Source: Viola odorata (Eukaryota; Streptophyta; Magnoliopsida; Malpighiales; Violaceae). Taken from it: a DNA stretch of 64,000 nt. The DNA is taken from NCBI GenBank assembly GCA_963691705.1, contig OY829538.1:28540836-28604835 (forward strand), in the 5' to 3' direction. The notes under the pieces are model-generated. The model was not told where the DNA came from and made no database searches. It saw only the letters and a list, made by a program, of their open reading frames with translations. Below are positions 53,298 to 62,292 of this stretch, piece after piece. The position numbers and the translations under genes are program-made. Numbering within the stretch: the stretch's first letter is position 1; each line of letters begins with the position of its first letter.

Positions 53298-54371
53298 GAA
53301 GGCCTTCATACCCTGCGTGAGATCCATGAGGGCATCTGCGGCATGCATGTGTCGGGTGGTACCATGGCCGCGCAGGTGTTTCGGTCAGGATTCTATTGGC
53401 CCACTATTCGCAGGGATTGTAACAACTTTGTGCAGTCGTGCCATAGATGTCAAGAATTTGCCAAAATCCCTCGACGACCTGCCACTGAAATATCTCAGAT
53501 CGTGGCACCTTGTCCTTTTGCTAAGTGGGGAATCGATATTTTAGGCCCTTTTCCTAAGGCAAGGTCCCAACTGAAATTTGTAATTGTGGCAGTGGATTAT
53601 TTTACTAAATGGGCAGAAGCAGAAGCGGTAGCCACTATTACAACGGAAAAGGTATGGCACTTCTTTAAGCACCAAGTGATCATGCGCTTCGGGGTGCCCC
53701 GTGTTCTAGTTAGTGACAACGGAGCGCAATTCACCAGCCGCTTCTTCAAGGAGCAATGCGAAGAATTTCAGATTGAACAGAGGTTCTCCTCTATGGCGCA
53801 TCCCCAGACTAATGGCCAGGCGGAGGTGACCAACCGAAGTATTCTGAGCGGCATCAAGAAAAATCTGGAGGGGTCGAAAAAGAAGTGGCCAGATGAGTTA
53901 CCCTATGTAATGTAGGCTTACCGCATGACCGTCAAAACAAGTACGGGTGAGACGCCTTTTGCGATGGCTTTTGGTACTGAAGCGGTAACGCCTGACGAAA
54001 TTGGCACCCTAAGCTTGAGGGTGGAATATTTCAAGGAGGAATTAAATGAGGAGAGGTTACGAGCTAACCTTGACATGCTCCCTGAGGCGCTCGAGGAAGC
54101 TCTCTTGAAAATAATGCACTATAAAAGAAGAATGACGCGGTATCACAACAAACATGTTAAGGAGCGGCTGCTCAAAGCGGGACACCTCATGCTCAGGGAT
54201 AAACGGGCGGCGGGCCAACGAATGTTGAAGCTCAGCTCAAACTGGGAAGGCCCGTACCGCATCACTCGTGTTATCGGAAAAAGGGCGTATCACCTCGAAA
54301 CGGTTGACGGTACTCCCTTACCTAACTCTTGGAATATTGATAGATTAAAATTGTATCATGCTAGAATATGA
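53298..54371 (+). pseudogene. Tat-B integrase (one in-frame TAG)
   Basis: Starts EGLHTLREIHEGICGMHVSG with the His pair, then CHRCQEFAK as the Cys pair. The DDE core is D in KWGIDILGPFP, D in VSDNGAQFTSRFF, E in TNGQAEVTNRSI. A TAG at 53913, in place of a likely Trp after LPYVM, splits it. The same frame goes on AYRMTVKTSTGETPFAMAFG to NIDRLKLYHARI and stops at 54371. It is close to the Tat-A copy but has different lesions, so the two decayed separately. Confidence 0.9.
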
Positions 54372-55436
54372 CATGCCGTTGAGCATGGTTTTAAAATTTG
54401 TGAAATATGACATGCCGTTGAGCATGGTTTTAAAATTTGTGAAATATGACATGCCGTTGAGCATGGTTTTAAAATTTGTGAAATATGACATGCCGTTGGG
54501 CATGGTTTTGAAATTTGTGAAATATGACATGCCGTTGAGCATGGTTTTAAAATTTGTGAAATATGACATGCCGTTGGGCATGATTTTAAAATTGAAATAT
54601 GACATGCCGTGGGCATGGTCTTTGAAATTGAAATATCGACATGCCGTGGGCATGGTCTTTGAAATTGAAATTTTGACATGCCGTTGGGCATGATTTTGAA
54701 ATTGAAATATCGACATGCCGTGGGCATGGTCTTTGAAATTGAAATTTTGATATGCCATTGGGCATGATTTTGAAATTGAAATTTTGACATGCCGTGGGCA
54801 TGGTCTTTGAAATTGAAATTTGACATGCCGTGGGCATGGTCTTTGAAATTGAAATATCGACATGCCGTGGGCATGGTCTTTGAAATTGAAATTTTGATAT
54901 GCCGTTGGGCATGATTTTGAAATTGAAATTTTGATATGCTGTTGGGCATGATTTTGAAATTGAAATTTTGACATGTCGTGGGCATGGTCTTTGAAATTGA
55001 AATTTGACATGCCGTGGGCATGGTCTTTGAAATTGAAATTTTGATATGTCGTTGGGCATGATTTTGAAATTGAAATTTTGACATGCCGTGGGCATGGTCT
55101 TTGAAATTAAAATTTGACATGCCGTAGGCATGGTCTTTGAAATTGAAATATCGACATGCCGTGGGCATGGTCTTTGAAATTGAAATTTTGACATGCCGTT
55201 GGGCATGATTTTGAAATTGAAATATCGACATGCCGTGGGCATGGTCTTTGAAATTGAAATTTTGACATGCCGTTGGGCATGATTTTGAAATTGAAATTTT
55301 GACATGCCGTGGGCATGGTCTTTGAAATTGAAATTTGACATGCCGTGGGCATGGTCTTTGAAATTGAAATTTTGACATGCCGTGGGCGTGGTCTTTGGAA
55401 TTGAAATACCGACATGCCGTGGGCATGGTCTAACAA
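54365..55436. repeat. hairpin minisatellite, 37-39-bp unit, about 28 copies
   Basis: The array begins at the integrase stop codon. The left third uses a 39-bp unit (GACATGCCGTTGAGCATGG plus TTTTAAAATTTGTGAAATAT), and the rest uses a 36-38-bp unit (GACATGCCGTGGGCATGG plus TCTTTGAAATTGAAATATC or similar). Each unit contains CATGCC...GGCATG around a 3-5-base loop. Because 37 leaves remainder 1 on division by 3, all three minus frames stay open for hundreds of codons (55426-54356, 55494-54586 and 55010-54345) and give the same peptides in rotation. Confidence 0.95.
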
Positions 55437-55504
55437 TTGTTGTGGATATATTTCTTGTTCCTTGTTGGTTGTCTGTGTAATGTGCAGATAACAAAGAAAG
55501 GAGG

Positions 55505-56000
55505 ATGTCGGGGGTGAAAAGTCCTAGCCTTGGGAGCGGAATGGGCTAATGCGGACGGATCGACAAAATGAGGCATGCCTCGGCGATCCTAATATATGGT
55601 GCTGGAAGTGAAAAATTCTGGCCTTGGGAGGCCGGCCCTGATCAGGCGGCTCGCCAAGAGGAGACACTTTCCAGCACTGTCGGGAGTGAAAAATCCTATC
55701 CTGGGGACACCCAGAGAGGGCACGCCCCGACTCCCCTGGGGGTGTAAAGTCCTATCCTTGTGACAACCCGTGCTCATATAGGCGGATGATCATTAAGCGA
55801 GGCACGGCCCCAGGGAAGATAAAAACTCCACCTCGCAAGTGAAAATCCTATCCTTACGATGGTAGCGCTAACATAGGCACCTCGTTAAGCGAGGGCACGT
55901 TCCGAGGTGTGAGGGCAACGCTGAGGAAGTGAAAAGTCCTATCCTCGTGATGGTCGGCCTTGATCAGGCGGCGCACTGAGAGAGGGCACTTCCCGGCCGA
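55505..56000 (+). repeat. six tandem hairpin-like units in the Tat-B 3' UTR
   Basis: Same unit type as 11049-11570. Paired ends: GTCGGGG 55507-55513 with CCTCGGC 55578-55584; GTGCTGGAA 55599-55607 with TTCCAGCAC 55669-55677; GTCGGG 55679-55684 with CCCGAC 55726-55731; CCCTGGGG 55734-55741 with CCCCAGGG 55808-55815; CACCTCG 55829-55835 with CGAGGTG 55903-55909; GGAAGTG 55925-55931 with CACTTCC 55987-55993. The conserved inner GTG of GTGAAAA can also pair with the CAC of GGCACG in several units, extending the stem past a small bulge. Confidence 0.88.
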
Positions 56001-56094
56001 TTGAAGAAATAAGAAAGGTCACCGTACCACAGCTAGTAGCCGGAAGGGACAAACCCGATGAAGTTTGGCTGGAAGAGTACGGGACACGAGCTAC

Positions 56095-56455
56095 ATCGGG
56101 GGAGCGCGCGCGGCAATGCCCCAAGGTAATTAAGATTTTTTGATAATATGTCGCTATTAACAAGTGATAAGTGAAAATGTGCAGAAAATTCGGCACAAGC
56201 GACATCTTTGGGGGGATCGTGCTAAGTAAGAAGGAGTGCGCTCGACAATGCCCCAAGGTAATTAAGATTTTGTGATAATATGTCGCTATTAACAAGTGAT
56301 AAGTGAAAAGGTTCAGAAAATTCGGCACAAGCGACATCTTTGGGGGTATCGTGCTAAGTAAGAAAGGAGATCGCGCGGCAATGCCCCAAGGTAATTAAGA
56401 TTTTTCGGTGATATGTCGCTACTAACAAAGTGATAAGTGAAAATGTGCAGAAAAT
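56095..56455. repeat. 132-bp tandem repeat, about 2.7 copies
   Basis: CAATGCCCCAAGGTAATTAAG recurs with starts at 56112, 56244 and 56377. Each unit also has ATATGTCGCTA, GTGATAAGTGAAAA and GCGACATCTTTGGGGG. GCGACAT and ATGTCGC within a unit are complementary, so each unit can form another stem. Confidence 0.92.
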
Positions 56456-56618
56456 TGTGCGAACTGTTTACACAAGAAGGGATGCTTGCTCAAACAAAAG
56501 GCCCTAAAAAAAAACACGAAAGGGGCAAAGAAGTCAGAGTACCCGATGGACAAAAGAGAGGTGACATTCACGGCCCGGGTACGCTGCTGTTCCCCTCGTC
56601 AGGCCGTGGCCTTTTCGC

Positions 56619-58719
56619 CTAGCGGTAGCCCTCTTCTGTGAGGAACCTGGACTTTTGCTTGAAGAGGCGGATGATGGCGTCAACATCAAAGAAATGACGG
56701 CCGCGATGCTCAATGAAGCAATCGGCCATGAGGCCTGCCGCCTGTTCCGAAAACCACTTGCACCTGTCCGCCGTTTCCTCCTTAAGCCCGGCATTCTTGC
56801 TCCGCTCCGCTTGAAGGGCGACATCTCCCGCGACCCGCAGTCCTTTGGCCTCTTCCAACTCTTTCCTCGCGACTCCCAAACTGTTTTCCACACATTGTCG
56901 CTCCTCAACACTCTTCCGCAGCTCCTCTTGAGCTTCATGAAGTTCCCTTTGGTACTTGCTAATTTCTTCCGAGAGCTGATGGTTAGTGTTACGCCATTCC
57001 TGGGAGGAGGATTGGAGAGAGCTCATTCGTCTCATCATATTTGTAGCTAGAGAATAGATGAGTCCTTATCTGCTACAATTGTTCACCCTCGGCAACGGAG
57101 AGGAAGCCTCGCTCTTCTTCCTCAACTGACAGCAGATGTCCTGCCAGCAAGGCGGATGTCGCTAGGGAGTTGTCGCCTCCTAACGCTGGGAACCCGCGCT
57201 GGCGAATGTTGCTTAAATCAACTTGATGGGTGGCGGCTCCGCTAGAGAGTATAGTGCTTAACTCAGCCACCATGCGCGGGGTTTCTATTGGGGGAAGAGA
57301 GGGACAGATTGTCTGAGCAGCAGTGGGGATGAAGAAGACATCCGGAGGGGATGGAGGGGAACGATTGGACGGCCCAACGTCAATATTGAAGCCGCTGGTC
57401 GTTAAGTTTGGAAAGTGCTCCTCTGTAAGAACCTCCAGAAAGTCCAAGGGATTGCCTGGAGGAGGAGATGATGCGGTGAAAGAGGAATGAAGCGGCGCAG
57501 AGGTAGCCTCGTTCCCTGCCGGGCCAGAACCTTGGTCGCCTGTCAAGGGACCGGTATTGGCAATGCCGTCCTGCTTACCCTGACCAGCGACAGAGTTGTC
57601 CGCTGAAGGAACGTCTTTATTAAGGCGGGGACGCTTGGGGTCAAGAACGCTCGACAAATCCATACCGTCGCACGAAGGAGTAGCGGAAGAGGCAACAGCA
57701 GCGGTATCCTATGTGCCAAAGACAAAGGGGAATTAAGAAACAAATAAAAATACATGGACAAGGAAATTTTTTATAAAAACCACCTGAGCAGGAGGACGTG
57801 TAGGAGCGATAACGCGAAGGCGGAGAGTCCTCTTCCTTTTCCTAGCAAGAGTAGGATGAGAAGGCGACGCTTGTGTAGGAGCAACGCCGGGGGAAGAAAT
57901 TGGAACAGTGGTCGATGTGGCAGTAGCCTCCGCTTGGGGAGGAGAAGAAGACTCAAGCGCAGAAGTGGACACGCGTGTGGTATCAGTAGCGGCGCCGGCC
58001 GAGGTGGCGGAAAGAGCCCTTTTTTCTCTCTTCTGCTGAGCTCTCTTCTCCCTTTTCTTGATACAATCAGGCTCCCACCCTGCGGGAGGATCTGTAGAAA
58101 TAAGAAAAGAATGTTAGAGTTAGTATTGACATGGAACAGCATCTCTGATGGCAAGATTAAAACCGGTCCGCCACAAAGGCTGGGGCAGATTGATGATGAA
58201 AAATCCCTTTTTCCAAGCATCAATGGAAGATACAAGGAATAACAGCTTCCAGGTAAAAGGGTTTAAAGCATCAACATCATAGCGGGGCGATATCGCTATG
58301 ATGCCGTTATTATGATGGTACAATTGAAAGAGGGAGCGGAGCAACAACAAGGAAGGAGATTCATTCCCTATATGTCTACAGAGGGCTATAAAAGCATAAA
58401 TACCACAGTAGGCGTTGGGACTCAGTTGGGCAGCGTTTAAATCAAATTCAGAGAGTAATTCAGCAATTAAAGGATCCAGAGGCAGCCGAAAACCATAATG
58501 GAATATCTTGGCATAAAGAACCCTACTGTTTCCGGGTAATTTGCTATTAAGACGAAGGAATTTGGGGGCAACTTCAGTAGAGTACCCCTCCAACTGGTCC
58601 ACGGTGGCATTATAGCTCCGTAGGCGCCGTCGAAGGACAGCGGTGGAAGTAATGGTGGAAACAGTGGTATTAACATCCCCCACCCCAGCGGGGCGGGAAT
58701 AACGGCGATTAGGAACCAT
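56619..58719 (-). pseudogene. Tat-B aORF1: antisense gene, Transposase_28-like
   Basis: Start 58719 (MVPNRRYSRPAGVGD). The domain reads SRVLYAKIFHYGFRLPLDPL, LNAAQLSPNAYCGIYAFIAL, SLLLLRSLFQLYHHN and GIIAISPRYDVDALNPFTW, all aligned with Tat-A aORF1 and without the frameshift seen there. It breaks after RDAVPCQY (58128). Later blocks are a basic segment (ARKRKRTLRLR, ending before a GTGGTT donor at about 57784), a Pro/Ser-rich region (57713-57073) with ETPRMVAELSTILSSG and THQVDLSNIRQRGFPALGG, and a coiled coil (57038-56619) ending CFIEHRGRHFF to FLTEEGYR. A minus-strand TATATAAA lies about 170 bp upstream of the start. Exon joins need transcript data. Confidence 0.75.
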
Positions 58720-58886
58720 GAGCAAGGTAAAGAGAAGAATAGAAAGGAAGGTACCTGTGGTGAGAAGAAGATTGAAGCACCCAGGCGGCGGCGAATTGTA
58801 GGAGGAAGAAGAGGAATTGTTTTCCTTCTTTTTCGTTTCTTTAACAGAGAAAGGTAATAAAAGATAAGAAGAAAGCACGTGGGGTT

Positions 58887-58902
58887 TTTATATATAAACC
58901 CT
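58887..58902 (-). promoter_or_regulatory. TATA box upstream of Tat-B aORF1
   Basis: On minus the sequence GGGTTTATATATAAAAACC contains TATATAAA, about 170 bp before the Met at 58719. CACGTG (58877-58882) lies between the box and the Met. In Tat-A the same site was disrupted by the 1,116-bp solo LTR. Confidence 0.55.
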
Positions 58903-59397
58903 AGGAACTAAAACGGGACGACGGGTCAAGCGATCGTTGCGTATGACGTGTCAAGGGCAGTGAAGCGCGGGAAGCGGGTACAACTTCTGAGGAGCGAAAA
59001 GACATGTTCAGTCCGCCAGTCCCATTAGCGCTCCCCTTTGATAACACGTGGGCTCAGAGCATCATGACTGTCTTCTCCGTATTGAACAAAGAAAGTCAGA
59101 GCATTAAATGCTCTGAAAAGGGCGCAGTCAAACCCGGGGGAAAGGAGCGGCAAGCAGTAATGGCACGACATGCAAAAGGCAAAAGCGCGAGAAAAAGTAA
59201 TGAAGCGACATATGATAAGGAGCGACATCGTCCAAAAACACACATTATTAGGTCAAGACTGTAAGGTGTGGTAATTATTACAAGCAAAGAGGCGACGACA
59301 AAGTCCAAATGGAAAAGTAATACAACAAAGGCGTAAGTAGAGAAGCGATGCCCCCAATCATGCGGCATCAAATAGGCTCCCCCCAGGCGCGGACTTG
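58903..59397. other. spacer between aORF1 and aORF2 in Tat-B
   Basis: No gene is seen. It includes the palindrome GAGCATTAAATGCTCT at 59099-59114, shared with Tat-A at 15712-15727. The short open frames here are not conserved in Tat-A. Confidence 0.55.
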
Positions 59398-61541
59398 TCA
59401 CTCCTCTTCGGAGGAAAGGAAACCCTCTTGGTTCTCATCAATCTCTTTCATCCTCGCGGAGGCATACCTGGCGATCTTAGCAGGATCTGCGGCCCTACTG
59501 CGGTGCTGATCTGTCACCCCGGCGACAAAGGCCTGTTCAGTCTTCTTCTTCCACCATGCCACTTTCTTGAAAGCTTTCGACAGGTCGACATCGCGGGATG
59601 ATACCTCCTCAAGAAGGAATGAGTTCTTCTTTCTCTCAGCCACCAGCTCAGCCTCCAAAGCTTCGACCTGGGCTTTTCCTTTAGATCTTTCTCGAGAAAG
59701 GTCAGCGCGGCACTCGCGCAGTTCGGCTTGAGCGCGCTTGTGGAGTCGCGATAGCTCCTCTACCTTTGCTAGCACACCGGAGTTTTGAGATTGTGTACCG
59801 CGGGCCTTGATGAAGTAATGAAGTTGTCGAAAGGCAGCAAGGCAGTTGTTCATGACGCGCATGTACTGAACTTCGGGAGGAGGTTGCAGCAACCTACTTT
59901 CCTCCTCGGAGGCGCGAAACATTTCACAGGCCAAGATAGCCGTGGGCTGATCTTGCAATAAGGGGTCTGATATACCCAGGGCACGGAAACCGTCAGTCCC
60001 AAACTTTGACAGATTTAGTCGGTGAGAAGGGGCCCCTTGAGGCCCGTCACGGGAAAGATCAGCAACGAAGGAAGGGGCGGAGATACCGCCAGAGCCCCCA
60101 ACGTCTCGAATTGAAGTAATGAACAACGGACAAGGGGACTTGGGAGGAGAGTGAGAAGAGCCAGGTCCAGTGGGGACGGAGGAAGGCACATTAGGAATAC
60201 AACGACCAATGGGCGAGTGTGGAGGCTCCATGACAGGAGTGGAGTCCGCAGCGGACGATGGCCTCGTTGCGGCGGTAGAGGTTTTAACGGGAGCGACCAA
60301 TCCCAGAGGCGAGGAAGCGCCACCCAGAGAAGTTGCGCTCTCTTTTGTCGCGCCAGGAGAAAGGGTAGTCTCAGAAGCGACGATATTTGCGGTATTGGCA
60401 GGGGGAGATTGAGTTGCCACCCTTGTCACCTGAGCTTCGCTTGCTTCCCTTAACTTCTTCCGTTGAGCTGAGGAAGCTGGGCGGAGGCTCAACTCTGTGT
60501 CCATGTCCTCTATGTCCTCAACTCCGTAGGAGAAAATCTTTGTCTCAATCACTGGCAAACCAGATCCGGACCTCTTCTTCCGGTCGGGAAGGGCGGAGAG
60601 AGAAACCGCTTTCCCTGGAAAGAATTTCGTCTAAAGCTCTTTTCTTTATGGGCATACGGTGATCAGCTCGAGCCCCAGCGGAAATAGAAGGAGCAGTTGT
60701 TGAAGGGGCGACAACCTTGTGAGGAGCGTCACCCTCAGAGAGCGGACGAGCGATAGTTTCCCCTACAAAAAAGTAATGTTAGTAAGTAAGGGGGAAGCAA
60801 GGCAGCGGCGAAGCTCAAAAGCTCACCTATGGCACACTCAGTTAAAGGCCTGTACAAGGCAAAGTTTCAGATCTGGAAAGAGGACTCCATCTCCAGCAAG
60901 GTGTTGGCCTGATCCAACTCTTCCCTAGACAGAGGCGCTGGCCTCGCCCAATCAACCACCTACAGGTTGAAATCAGGACGCCACAGGCGAGAGGGTAATT
61001 TGACGGCGAAGAAACCGCTCTTCCAGTTATCGACACTCCCCTCAAATCCTTGAAATTTCTGCCAAAAAGGCCTCACTAGAGCATCATCCCATCTTGGAAT
61101 AATATTAATGAAGCCGTCGCGAAAAACCAGAGTCAAGAACTTACGGAATAAAGAGACAGAGTGAGCAAGAATATCTTTCAATTCGCAGGCACGAAGAAAG
61201 GCGTAGATGCAGCTCCATGAGGGAGGGGTAATCTGCGCAGGGTTAAGCCCGTGCTCGCGCAGCACACGCTCTAGCGTGTCATGAACTGGGAGGCGGAACC
61301 CGTATTGGAACATCTTAAAATAAAGAATCCTATGAGTTTTCCAGAGCCGACTATGAAGCCTCATGGTGTTAGAAGGAATAGTGGGGCGATAGCCGCAGGG
61401 GAAGGTAATATTATTGCTTTCCAGTTCAAGACGTAAGACAGTAGGGCAAGTAAAGATGCTAGGAGTATTTTCAAGCTCGGGATATCGAGAAATTAGCCTA
61501 GGGGTAGTTAAAGAACTAGATTGAGATCTCGTGCGAGGCAT
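59398..61541 (-). pseudogene. Tat-B aORF2: antisense spliced gene, Transposase_28-like
   Basis: Start 61541 (MPRTRSQSSSLTTPRLISR). The domain has ILYFKMFQYGFRLPVHDTL, AQITPPSWSCIYAFLRACEL, FINIIPRWDDALVRPFW and NWKSGFFAVKLP. A TAG at 60960 interrupts. Exon 1 then ends LTECAI plus G before GTGAGC, the same place and phase as Tat-A aORF2. The intron ends TTTTTGTAG at about 60765. Exon 2 has a frameshift near 60585, then ETKIFSYGVEDIEDMDTEL, SSAQRKKLREAS, HRLNLSKFGTDGFRALGISD, and a long coiled coil (AELRECRADLSRERSKGKAQ, FLLEEVSSRDVDLSKAF), ending EGFLSSEEE at 59398. The reading from MPVIETK to the end is open for 386 residues. Confidence 0.8.
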
Positions 61542-62056
61542 GATAGATAAAGCAGCAAAGAAAAATCAAAAGCAAGATCGAGCAGAATACCTTGAGAGAG
61601 AGAAGGCTGAAATTGATAAGTGAATCGCCTGGATGCGAACGAGTGAATTTCCTCGAAGCGAGTGAAAAACGAAGAGAGTTCTGAAGTATAAAAAGGAGCA
61701 AAAAGGTACAAGGAAGAAACGTGTTTCCTTTTAAAAGAGATGGTGGAAGAGTCAGACAGAAGGGCAACCTATTACAGCAAGGCACGTATAAGGCCAACAG
61801 GGCACGTGGGAAGACCCTGACAGAGACTTAAAGTCAAGCGCTCGCCTCGAATTTCGCAAAAGAAAGGCCCTATAATTACAAGAAACCCCAGAAAAAGGAT
61901 CCTATGAAGCGGTAATCGGCTTGTCCAGCGGCGATTAACCCATAAGAGCGACGATATACTAAAAGCAAAAAAGAAAAAGGCAAGCGACATTTTACTTCAC
62001 AACATTTTTATTTATTAAAAAGAAAGCCAGCGACATCTACAACAAGTGCGGCGTTG
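61542..62056. other. spacer between aORF2 and aORF3 in Tat-B
   Basis: No gene is seen. The minus-strand open frames at 61542-61990 are hydrophobic and have no match in the Tat-A spacer. They are not taken as genes. Confidence 0.5.
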
Positions 62057-62292
62057 TCAATCTTCGTCCATCCAGTCAACCTCAAAGACATAATCATAGT
62101 CCTCCGGAGGCGATGGCGACTCGTTAGTATAGAAAGGGAAGGGTTCGTCTATCCTGAAAGGCCTTTTGCCAAGCCTAGTTACAGGACATGTCGTGGGGGC
62201 AGTGTCCTCCTTCGAAGCGGCATGGGAACTTTCTTCCGGGGTCGGGGCGACCAGTTCCGGAGCGGCATCCGGCACAGAAATTTTATCCTTGG
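62057..62292 (-). pseudogene. Tat-B aORF3 C-terminal part, cut by a Chr insertion
   Basis: Native reading ITKDKISVPDAAPELVAPT, then GKRPFRIDEPFPFYTNES and an acidic end DYDYVFEVDWMDED with stop at 62057. The preceding MVLRILGNQDR of the open frame is read from the Chr LTR that starts at 62293. The EPFP block and acidic Trp-containing tail match the end of Tat-A aORF3. No domain is recognised. Confidence 0.65.

Larger units (their letters stand above)
31979..62292 (+). mobile_element. Tat-B: Tat/Retand-type element, interrupted twice
   Basis: Parts in order: 5' LTR, gag, protease, RT start (to 35424), nested Chr-A, rest of RT, archaeal-type RNase H, integrase, repeat-rich 3' UTR, and antisense aORF1-aORF3. 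A second Chr copy inserted at 62293 hides the rest, and the 3' LTR is not in the window. The antisense genes and the archaeal-type RNase H place it in the Tat lineage. It carries many stops and shifts. Confidence 0.85.

Noticed and set aside
54365..55436. CRISPR-like array
   Set aside because: Units are contiguous with no unique spacers, the genome is a plant, and no Cas gene is present.
54345..55494. Minus-strand open frames of 221, 302 and 356 residues as repeat-protein genes
   Set aside because: They arise because a stop-free 37-bp unit cycles through all frames. No start context, domain or transcript signal supports them.
57754..58242. 162-residue plus-strand frame and the matching minus-strand 154-residue frame (58235-57771)
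   Set aside because: Overlap the aORF1 basic segment in other frames and have no similarity to Tat-A.
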